In this document: positions 50,601-62,600 of the stretch, piece after piece
Numbering within the stretch: position 1 is the stretch's first letter
Layout: the number at the start of each line of letters is the position of its first letter
NCBI GenBank assembly: GCA_036583965.1
Contig: JAZBQD010000015.1
Span: 23,341,310 to 23,405,309 of the forward strand
Source of the DNA: Prunella strophiata
Lineage: Eukaryota; Chordata; Aves; Passeriformes; Prunellidae
Direction: 5' to 3'
Length of the DNA: 64,000 nucleotides
Notes under the pieces: model-generated
The model's input: only the letters and a program-made list of their open reading frames with translations
What the model was told of the DNA's origin: nothing
Databases searched by the model: none
Program-made: the position numbers and the translations under genes

Positions 50601-53600
50601 AGTCCCCCAAGAGGATCTGAAATTAATTTTTAATTCCTCTCTCTGGGAATTCAAGAGTCTACATGCAAAGAGCAGGAGACAACCCCCTCTCAAACACATT
50701 TTTAAGAGGATATCCTAAGACAGGGATTAATAAAATCAACATTCCTGGAGAATTTCTTTCCATGTAACTTGTGTCATCATTTTCCTTTGACTCTGAGGTT
50801 TTCCTCCCAAAGCCATAACCACAGAAGTACAGATCCAGCTCCCAGGCAAATGGAGGATGTGTGTCATTTTTTTCCATTCCCATGCTCAGACAAAGCCTGT
50901 CCTGAGCAGACGTTTGCTTTGGAAACAAACTGCAGTCGTGATTTCTTGCAGCATTCAGGAAATAATGTGAAAACTCCTCTGCTGAGGATCAGAAAATAGC
51001 AGACTTGTTTGAGAAGACTCTTGGAATATCATTCTCTCAGCCAAACACACTGTTGGCAATAGATTTTAAAAGTCACAAAAGCATGAAATTATTTTTATTA
51101 TGGTGAAAATGCTGAAAAATGACGATTTTCCCCTCTGTTTTTGTTTTGTTTTGTATTGTTTTTTTTTTTCCATTGTAGTTCAAACTTGAGCCACCTGCTG
51201 TGAGTTTCAGAGCATCTGGTGAAAAAGCTGGAATTATTGACATTGAGCCAAAGACAGGCATCCTGTATATCAATGGGTCTCTGGACTGGGAGACCAAGCA
51301 AGTGCACAAGCTGCAGGTAAAAACTCAATGAAAAATAGGAAGGGAGAAATATTCACATTCATCCTCTTTGGGTATACCTGATAGTGAGAGAAATCTGTTG
51401 GAATTTGGAATCCTTTATTTTGCCTATGTTTACAGGCAGGTTTTTATTTTTAATATCAAGATTTGCTGGAAGACATACAGTTTTGTAGCTCTCAAAGACT
51501 GAACAGGAAAATGCTCCTTAGCAGAGGAAGGCTATGTTCAGAAACAAAAATTGTGATGCCAACACCAACCCTTCAACTCTCCCAATATGAGAGGAATACT
51601 TGACTGCAAGTAAAATCCAGCCTCATGAATAAGCTTCTCTTGTTATCCCTGAAGGCTGATAGGGTGAATTCCATGTCTGGAGTGGAAAAATAAACTATTG
51701 TAATGATTTAGAAAGCTTAAAATATACGTGGTGCCAAACTGAGATTAGCTGAGTTGGTTTGAGCACGGTGCTAATAATGCCAAGGTTTGATCCTTGTATG
51801 GGCCATTCACTTCAGGGTTGGACTTGATGATTCTTGTGGGTCACTTCCAACTCAGAATATTCTGTGACTCTGTGAAACAGTGTGAGTGAAAGACATTTAG
51901 GCAGAGAGACACAGATCTAACCTCTGTCAGATAACAGCAGAAAGCTGGTGGGCAGATGCTGGACTCTAAGAGAGGAAAAAGCTTTGTGTGCTTGTCCTGC
52001 TATTATACCCTTTTAATGAGGATCTCACTAGTGTTGTGAAATATTGTTGAGAATGGAGCAGTCCTTGGGTCTCAGTACAGCTTTGTCCTCCTAAACCCTG
52101 TCCAAAATGGTGCTGTCTTTTTCTGAGGCACTAGAAGCTGAGAAAGAGATGGTCATGAGAGGATCAGTATCTGAACAGACAAAGTACATGATGATTTTTT
52201 TAGCCAGCCTTAGCAGTCTTTCTGAAGTCTAGCACTTCAGGTTTCATGGTTTCACATTCTCAGCTCTAAAGCACCCTTGGATTGGAATTAGAGAGGACAA
52301 TTTCCTAGCTCCAGGAGTTAATAACCCTAAGCATGTGAATCATTTATAGACAAGAAATGATGACAGAATGAAAAAGTTATGCTTGGTTAGGCATAAATAA
52401 TCATGATTTTGTCTATTATGTGCAAACAAAATGAAGTGTGACAGATATATACTTGGTGAATTAAAGTTAAAGAAGGCTGGAAAATAAGTCAAATTGTTTG
52501 AAAAAAAAAGTCATTAGAATTAAGAATTAATTTTTCTTTACTAACCCTTATATCAGACTATTTTTCTGATTTATATTTATAATAGCAATTAGTTATTAAT
52601 GCTGAATAATGTTGGATTTTCTCTTTGTTTGCTAGAAAGTATATATTGCTGTTTAAAGAAAAACATGAATTCTGTGAAAGCTGTGCAAAAATACAAGTAG
52701 TCTGCAGAAACTGGAAGTGGGAAATTGTCCTCTGAAAGGTGTCATCAGAAGCAGGAGCGGGTTATTTTGTTTTGTTGGCATTATATACTGTGACAAATTT
52801 TGGTCAGGGAGCTACAGTGGCAAATTTGTCCTTTTGTGTGGAGCTACCCAGTGATGGCTCTCACCAGATTTGCATGACAGTAACAGTCACCTGGCATCTG
52901 ACACCCTTGTATTGATTTATGCCTTTGAACTTATCTGCATGAAAATATTTACTTGCTGTTCCTTCTTTTTTCAAATCAGGTGGAAAGTCTGGATGAAAGT
53001 GGAAAGACAGTTAAAGGTCCATATGCTGTTACAATATATGTGGAGGATATCAATGACAACCCACCACAATTTAACCAGACAAAGTACTATGGAGTAGTGA
53101 GGCAGAACTCTCGTCCAGGTAATTGCCACCATAATTAAATATTATCATTGATAAGAAGGTAGGTAAATTAACCAGGAAGGTAAAATGGTTGCTATACAAG
53201 CTGGAAAAAGATCAACTTTCCTTCCCACAGGACTGAACAAAATAAGGATGAAAGCCTCTATAATATAATGAAGGGGTAAAGAGGTGATCACTATGTGGTG
53301 TGAAGGGATGAGTGCAATCAGAAATATTTTTTATTACTTATTCTTTGCAAGTATCACTTAACAAACAAATATTGCTGCTCTGGGAAAAAAAAAAAAAAAA
53401 AAAAAAAAACCAAACAAACAACCTTATGCTAGAAGGGGTTTAAAATAAAAGGCTACCAAAGACTATACAGAAAGAGAATGTTTAGACTATCTGAGTCTTT
53501 GCATATCAATGAAATAAAGTGCCAGGGCAGATATGGGGTATTGCTTACCATGAATGATGCTTCTCAGAACATGGGCTAAACCTTAACATTTAGAAGAGAG

Positions 53601-56600
53601 TCTTAGATTATGAATTGCAGTGATCCAGTCCAAAAGTCATGCAAGTATCAAAGAGCAATAAGTTGAGACTTACATCCCGGAAATAAAACAAAGGCCTCAT
53701 GCAGCTGCTATTGCTATGGCTAGGGACTCAAGAAGAAAATTTGCTAAATAATATGCACATAAACCTCCATGGGGTCAGAAAATTATTCTGAAACATATTA
53801 CTGTATTCTTCAGTGCAAGTCAAACAGATTTTGAATGCTGCACTGGTGCACAAAGGGTAAAAGCTGACTTACATGACTGGGTATTTCCATATGTTTTTTC
53901 ACTGTATGATTATTCTTTTATTATATCTGTGTCACAGGCCATGCACCACTTTTATCAAGGTGCTTTGGGTTGAACTGATTTGTGTAAGAACTGCAAAGTG
54001 GCCTTAGAGATCCCAGGGAGCTGAATTCTGGGCTCAGGCACACTTGTGTGATAGATAGTTCTCTGTCACCTTCTTCATCAACTGGTCACCACACCTCCTG
54101 TGATCCTACTAAGCAGAGCTGCTGGAGGGTTGACCTGTGGGATGGCATGTACAGCAGTGTAACCTCTGCACATGGCTTCCCATGAGACATGAATCATGGA
54201 ACAATGGTAGCTCCCCATAAGTTGCTTTCCTGATTTGAGAGCTCTGCTTGGATGGATTATGTGTTAAGATTCAGTCTCTTCTCTTAGCACTGTTTCTTCT
54301 GCAATCCAAACAGGCAAGCCCTTCATGTATGTCCATGCCACTGACCGTGATGATCCTACAACTCCCCATGCACAGCTGTCTTACAGCATTCTCCATCATT
54401 TCCCAACCCTTATGAAGAAATGCTTTTCCAGATTGATAATGCAACTGGAGCAATCTCACCAAGCAGGAAAGGTATGTAAAAAGATTCTTGTTTGCAAAGA
54501 GCAAGCATAAGTTCTGTGATATGCATAGGAACAAAACAACAACATGGGTCTGATGCTACATTCTGAATAAATGTAGTCAGTGGGACACACTCCACTAAAA
54601 CCCCCCTGGCTTTGGGGAACCTGTTTTTTGTCCCAGCAAATTCAAGGGAAGCTAGCAGAAATGGAGATTGAGATCTAAAAGTACACTGAGAAGAGAGATA
54701 GATCCTCTGGCCTTCAGGACTACACTGTGTCATATCTTGGAATTAATTCTCTGCCTTGAAATATAGAAACCCAAAAGCAGTAACATGAAAAATGCAGAGA
54801 AAACTCAGCTGGACATGTGATCCCGACTAAATTGCAATGATTTAGAAACACCCATCTATTCTGCTGGGCTGAACAAGTGCCAAACTGGGGTGAGGGCTGT
54901 TCAGTGATGCCTCTGCACAAAATGAGACCACAGCACAGAAGCCTCATATGATTCCATCCCTATGATGCTATGCTGCATCGTTCAGAGAACCCAGAGAAAG
55001 TGGCTTGCTGAGGTTTGTCCCAAAGGACCATCTAAGGAGTAAGTCTGAAGCAGTTAAAGAACCATAGTGCATATTCTTAGTGCATGTTGCATAGGAGGCA
55101 ATGGGCAGATGAACACCCCCACAGCTTCTGTGTCATTTCTCCTGACTCTTTGCTCTGTCTCTAGGCTCTTATTACTTGGATCCTCAAAAGCAGGACACCT
55201 TCATACTTGTTGTCTCCGTGAAGGACATGGCAGGGACGACAACGAATGCTTTCACCAGCAGTGTTGATGTGAACTATCACTGTGAAGGAGAGCCTGTGGA
55301 AAGCTCCCCCCGACCATCTACATCAAAGAAAACTCAACCCAGGTCCACCCTGTCAACATCAGCAAGGTAGGGTCCTTGACCACACTCCTTGAACTTCTCC
55401 TTGTACCACACAATTGTTTCCTCACAACTAACTGTGAAGGTGTCCCCACTGCATCCAACACCAGGTTCTTCAGAAGTACTTTGACATCTCCAGTTATTTT
55501 TTTTTAATATGGCATCCTTTGGAAATGATTGTTAGTGGAGGTCTCATTGATTTTTTGTTAGCACAAAAGTTAATAGTTTGAAGGTGACTGAGATAGAGTC
55601 AATACAAACACTAGAGTGACTGAACTTTGCCTTTCAGTTTGGAACCAAAATCCAGTCATGGGTCCTCAAGGCTGTGAGCAAACCAAGAGTTTTTTTGAGC
55701 TTATTTTGAGGTTAGCTTCTTCCACCTGCAGAAGAGCAGGTCAGGGTACCAGGGTACCAATTGCCCTACTGTGGGCAGTCCCTCACACTCAGGGGAGTCA
55801 CAGTCAACTGCTGTGACTGGTTTTGTATCATGCAGCACAACTGCTACATCAAAAGTACCTAGAAAGGACTGAAATACCCTCCCTCACATCCTGCATTCCC
55901 AATATTCCTCTTTTCACAGTTCAAGCACAAAATATTTTGCTGATAGCTGCAGACCAATAGCAGTGTATACATCAGTACATATTAACTAACAGGCCAACAG
56001 CCTTTCAGAAATATTTGACTTTGAAAAATGCCTTGGCAATGACACCCCCAATGCTGTCATCCCTTGAACATGGCAGGATTCCATGGATCCTGTTCACAAG
56101 AATAACTGGCTTGGTGCTATTCTCACTGGCCTCAGGTGACAGCCCAAGGAAGTCCAGAATGAAATCAGGTGGAAGGAAGACTAACATGTAAGGGTGCATC
56201 CATTTTGGGGTCACTTGTATATAAACTTCATGTGGTAGCCAATGGCACCAGTTGATTCTGCCTAGGGGAAAATGAAATGCAGTCACTGCTATATAGAACA
56301 TAAACATTAATACTGACTCCATTAACTTACCAGTCTGTGTATTTAATTTCGTTTCAAATGTGTGGCACGCCAGAAAAAAGCCTTTCTCATAAGCCTTGAT
56401 GAACATAAAGAGTGTGCATGTACCTATTTACAGATAGGTACCAGATATTTGTTTTCACAGAATCACAGAATCACAAAATATGCTGTATTGGAAGAGAACC
56501 ATCAGGATCATCGAGTCCAACTCCTGGCCTTGCACAGGACACCCCAAAAGTCACACCATGTGCCTGACAGCATTGTCCAAATGCTTCTTGAACTAGTGAA

Positions 56601-59600
56601 GGCTTGGTACTGTGACCACTTCCCTGGGGAGCCTGTTCCAGTGCCCAGCAACCCTCTGGCTGGAAAATCTTTTGTTGATATCCAACATATCTAACATAGA
56701 CCTCCCCCAACTTCCTCAAGTCCTGCCCCTGGTCATGAAAGTGAAGAGATCAGTGCCTGCCCCTCTGCCTCCCCTCACAAGGATGTTGAGATCTCCCCTC
56801 AGTCTCCTCCAGTCTGATCAAGCCAAGTGTCCTCAACTGCTCCTTCTAAGGCTTCCCCTCCAAACCCTTCATCATCCTTGTGGCCCTCCTTTGGACACTC
56901 TCTAATAGCTTAATGTCTTTTTTATATTGTTGTGTCCAAAACTTCACACAATACTCGAGGCAAGGTGTCCCCAGTGCAGAGCAGAGCAGGACAATCCCCT
57001 CCCTTGCCTGGCTGGTGATGCTGTGCCTGATGCCCCCCTGGACAGGGTTGGCCCTCCTGGCTGCCAGGGCACTGCTGGCTCATATTCAACTGGACACCAA
57101 CCAGCACTCCCAGGTCCTTTCTGTGGAGCTGCTCTCCAGCCTCTCATTCCCCAGGTTATACATACAACCAGGGTTGCTCCACCCCAGGTGCAGAATTTGT
57201 CACTTTGTTAAACTTCATACAGTTGGTGATTGCCCATCTCTATAATTTATCAAGATCTTTCTGCAGAGCCTCTTTGTACTGAAGGGAGTTGGCAACTCCT
57301 TCTAATTTAGTGTTGTTTCGTTGTTCCACTTCTCTGAATTAAATAAAACAGGCAGGAATAGAGAGTGTTAGGAGACAGAAATAATTAGCATCAAGATATT
57401 AAAATGAAAATAATGCTTTTTTTCTCATAATCACTATTTATCTCCATATCACAAAATCCTTTTATAAAAAGGAATGTGTTGTATCCCATCTGGACAGATG
57501 GAGAAACTGTGGTAAAGTGGCTTCACCACACAATTCAGAGAGCAGAGGTGGATTATCAGTCTGATTTTCTGCAGTTCATCCTGAGAGCCCACCAAACAGT
57601 TAATTTTCTGGTTTATGAAGCTAACAGGAATGCAATTGTTTCTGTTTGTGGTCCAGAAATAATCCCTGTTAAATCTCACTCTACACTTCTGACTTCCTAG
57701 ACTGACTTATTTTTGGGGTGGTTTTTTTTTTTTTTAGGTGCAGTCAAACGAACCAGGTGCAATTTATGGCATTTTTGAAAAAGAAAAGCTGCCAAGGCTC
57801 CCATTTTCCATTAGTGAGAATGGGGATATTTATGTGACCCAACCATTGGACAGGGAGGAAAAGGATACTGTAAGTAAACACACAAAACTTCACTGATGGC
57901 AGAGAGCACAGCAGGAAGCTGATTATTGGTGTGGGAGTAAATATGAGAAAGCTGAACAGAAAGGAAGGGGGATGGGGAAGGGGAGAATAGAGAAAAGTTT
58001 TGTTTCTTGTCACTTCTGTTTGGAAATGATGTGATATGTGAAAGTTCATCCACCTATTATCCTGTAAACAGGCTTCAGGCTCTTACCCTAGAGTGGGTCT
58101 GGCAGCAGCAATCACTGCCCACAGCACATGGGCAATGTACAGCATGGACCAGCCATGGCAGGGTTGTAGGTGCACGAGTAAGAGGTAGGCAGTGGGAAGT
58201 GTGGAGTGAAGGAGATCTGGAGGTTTCAGATCTATTCCAGACCTTGGGGACCACAGATTTTAAAATCCTTTGAGAACTCAGGCCTCAGAAGATGAGGGGT
58301 GATGGAAGAGTTCTTATTTAAACAGAGAGAAAATACTGAGCAAACTCATGAGAGGATATTTTATATTCCCAAGTTACATACTAAAATGCAAAATATTGTC
58401 ACAGTGGCCATTCAAACCATCTAATTCTTATATTCCTGTTGCAGTATACATTCTTTGTGGTGTCAAAAGATAACACAGGAGAACTGGTGGACAAGCCTTT
58501 GCAAATTCATGTTATTGTGGAAGACATCAATGACAATCCCCCTGTGTGTCAGCAGGCCCTCACTGTAATTGAAGTTCAAGAAAATGAGAAGGGAGGTAAG
58601 AAAAGAACTTCTGTTAATTTATACACCTCACTGTATTCCTTTTCTTTCCAGCTGTGTGTGAATGAAGCTAGAAATTCTGATCCCAAAGATTAAAACATGG
58701 CTGTCCCAGGGAAATATTTTCCTGTGCAAATAGCCCTCCTGTTTTCCCTTCAATAATTCCTGTGGAAAAGATTTCAAGAACCTGAGAAGGACAGACCCAA
58801 AACAACTACTTTAAAAATGCTGTTTTATTTAAAATATAAAACTGCATTTTTCCCACAGCCACAGATTTGGATAACTGCTTAGACTGTGTAAAGAAAAACA
58901 CCTCTTTTAGTACCAATTCAAGAAATACTGTTCTTAAAGTGGTATGAGCCCATTTTCCCTCATCCAGCTGCAGCTCCAGCATAATGCCTCTGACTCCAAC
59001 AGACTATTATCAGAATCTTCCAATGTCTTAACATCAGTTATTTGGTTTCAGGACTGAAGAGTCTGCTGTTACAGTCTTTTGGACTTCCCTGACCCCAAAC
59101 CAGTATTTTGGGATGCTAAAGGAAAAACTCCCAGAAGTGAAAAGATTGCATGTCCATTGAAGTGTTTTCCATACAGCTTTATTTTCATTGACCCTCTGCC
59201 CTTTGCCCTGGTATCACTGTTGTCACTGTGTACTTCTGTGGAGAAACAGGACCACTGCATTCTGTCTGACTCCCATCTCTGCTCTGCTGCAGGAAGTAAT
59301 ATTGGCACTGTGTTTGCTACGGACATGGATGAGAAGGACACCCTTAACTCTCGTCTGCATTTCCAAATCCAAAGTCAGGACCCTGAATTTCCTGAAAAGA
59401 ATCTCTTCATTATTCAGCAAGACACGGGAACTTTGCAATTATCTGGCCGCTCCTTAAACAAGAGAGACTCAGCCAAGTATTTCTTGAAGGTCCTGGTGAC
59501 AGATTCAAGTAAGTAATGCCTGCTGTTAGACATTGGAATAACTCTGTCCACACTGGCAAGACTTGTGTTCAGTGTCTAAGGGATGTGGGGAGGCAAGGAG

Positions 59601-62600
59601 GATTTGCTGAATAGGCAGTAGCACTGAGAGCTGTCTTGCTCTGGCATGGTACTTGCCCTGTTCTTGAGATGCAGGGAGATTAATCATGATTCATAATGCA
59701 AGCATGGAAGGGAACCAGCTCTAGGACAGAGTGTGGCTAAATTGGGAAGCTTGTTAACAAGTACTTCAGAAAGAGATTTCCTTCTGCAGGGGGAAAAAAT
59801 GAAGAGATCATGATTGTGGTTTTCCCCCAGATCTTTCAAAGGGATTTAACTGAAAAAAAAAAAAAAATCAAGAAATTAAACACAGCTGCTCAGACAGTAC
59901 AGCAATATTTTAAAACATTAAGAGAATATCAAGCTGAAATTAAACTTCAAAAATTATCTTGTTCTGTATGCAAATTGTCATGAGTCCTTTGTGATTCACT
60001 GAATGGAAAGGAAATCAAACTTCATACCAAAGCTTAAAGCTTTGTGCTGGAATCCCTACAGTCAGGCAAAAGTTGTGCATGAAGGAACTGGCATGTAAAG
60101 ATGTCTGTAAATGAAATGGCATCATTTTGGCAGATGATGGAAAATCTTCCAGAGGGAGGACGCTGGTGATTTTTCTTGGATTCTTATTTGAATTCCATCC
60201 AAACAATGTTGTTTAGAATTTTCCTTAACCTTCAGCTCATGAGGCATGTTCATAAAACACTAAAATCCATCTATATATGGTTATAGTATGCTTTTAAAAT
60301 CACAACCTGCCATTGTTATGGGTGCCCCTGCTCAGGTAGTGATTAGGTTTACATGGATCTGAAGTCTGGCTGTAACAAAACTGAGGGTGCTGCCTGATGA
60401 CCAAGAGGACAAGGGACCATTAACAATCCAGGGCTTACTTTTTGACATGGAAAAGTGATACTGAGATGGCTACCACAATTCATAGCTATCATCATCCTGG
60501 TAAACAGATGTGGTTTTAAAAAGTGAGGGAAATGAAACAGGATGGGACAGTGCTGGAGAAGTTGGGAAGATCAATGGTAAGATAGAGAGTGAGGTTGTCA
60601 TTGACTAAGAGATAAGTGCTTCTCTCAGCTTAGTGCTTAGATTGGGCAATCTGGCAGTGCTCACTTTTGCTCACAGTGAACCCTTCTGGAGGAGAGTTAT
60701 TTTTGGCAGAAAGGCTGGTGTGACGTTGTCTGTCTCTCTCCATGCAGAGTTCGAAACAGTCTGTGATGTGGAAGTCCATGTCATTGACATCAATGATCAA
60801 ATTCCCATCTTTAAAAGTTCAGATGTGAGTATTTTTAACACCATTTTGGATGTTCCAATAACTTTTGACAAGTGTTTGAGCATACCTTCAATGTCTATAG
60901 GATGTCAGCAGGAAACTAGCCATTTACAGAACAAGTAACAGAGAAACTACTAGTAAAAATAAAGGTAAAATATTGCTGCAAGTCTGCATATAAGCTCTAT
61001 CTAGACAGTGAGCAATGGGACAGAATAACAGCTAATTATAAAATTTAAGGTAATTTGCTCAGTGGAAAACTGTGTACAGAAAGAAATTTTTTCTATTAAA
61101 GCAGTTTATTCCAGAAATGCAAGTTTTGAAGGGAAAGGAGGGGAAAAAAGGCTTTAAAATTAATCAAACAGCTAAATGGAAAAAAGCTGGCATGTCCCAA
61201 GTACCTTTCCAAACACAGCACTAGTGTACCCAAAACAGCCAGAAGGTGAATGGGAATCAAAAGCCCTATGTGGTCTGGCCAGAAACAGTGGTCCAGTGAT
61301 CCATGCCCAAACCTGATTCCAGGCTGGGTGTCAGGCTCTTGCCTTTTCTCTGGTGGAGGTGCTGGCATCTGGCAGAGACCTGCAGACATTTCATGACTTC
61401 TGCCTGATGGCCCAAGCCTCCTGGCAGACACTGGAGCGGCTGAAATACGTACACAGAGGTGTCCCAGCTCCTGCAGGCCATGTAGGTGGTGGGCTCAGGA
61501 GAGCTGTCTGGCCTGTAAGGCACAGTTGTCATTTCAGGGAAGCTGTGTTGGGTTTTGGGCCTTGCAGACTGCATTGCCCAGCTCTCTGTTGATGGCAGTG
61601 GCAGCACAGTCTCATGCAGACAAGCTGCCTGCAGAGCAGCTTTTACACCATCTCACCTCAAGGTCTCCATCCAGGACCTGGTCTCAAGGTGAGGCTTCTG
61701 GACAAGGGCACACATTAGAGATTCAGAAGAGCTGGGATGCCAATGTGGCAACAACCTATGGTGCATGAAACAATCAAATATTTAACAATGAGTGGCCAGG
61801 GTGCTCACAGGGTTCCCAGAGGCTGTACTGCCCCTGCTGCATGATCATGGGCTGGTTTTCACAGAAAAGCTAGAGACTTGAGATTGGTGCTGTACTATGG
61901 CACTGACATAGATCCCATCACCTATGATAAATGTGTGGCTAAAAAGCTTCCCTCCTTTGTGTGGCTGCTGTGGGTTAAAATATACCCATGCATGTGGGTC
62001 ACAGGCTTGTGGTTGTGCTGAAGTTCTTATCCACAAATGCTATGTCATGTTTCAATGACACCTCTCTCCCTTCAGTATGGCAGCATGACTGTGGCAGAAG
62101 ATATTGCAATAGGAAGTGTGATATTAGAAATTGAAGCAACTGATGGAGATGAGCCTGCCACAGGGAGCTCCCTCATCATTTACCAAGTGAAGGAAGGGGA
62201 TCCAAACAACACATTCATCATAGAGACAGACTCTGAAACAAACCGAGGGTTCATCAGGATTAACAAGGTGAATACATAGATTTTATTCTTCTCATTAGTG
62301 TTACTTATTTGTCATACACAGTTACTGCCCTGGTAATGATTTGTGGGGAGGCTGTTGACTGGTGGTGGTGTGGGGACACCCTAAGCGTGATGCAGACTGC
62401 AGGAGGCTCCACTTTTGGACTCAGGCTCTGTGCCTGTGCAGTGCTCACACACACCTATCCTCCTGCCTTTGCTGCGCCCTCACCACCACCAGCAGCTCCC
62501 TCCACTGGCTCTGCTGCTGGCTGCTTCTCCAGAGGAGCAGGTTCTGGCCAATGAAGTAGACCTTTATGCACCACAATGACAAAAAAATGACATTACTTGA

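Noticed and set aside
51738..51812. A functional tRNA-Ile gene
   Set aside because: The arms are degenerate, the acceptor ends do not pair well, and the sequence runs straight into a CR1-like tail, so it is a SINE head.
53385..53409. Poly(A) run as the tail of a processed pseudogene
   Set aside because: No gene-like or LINE-like body precedes it and no flanking duplication was found.
56362..57245. Several open frames of about 60-121 codons as coding exons
   Set aside because: They fall in or across the reverse CR1 element.
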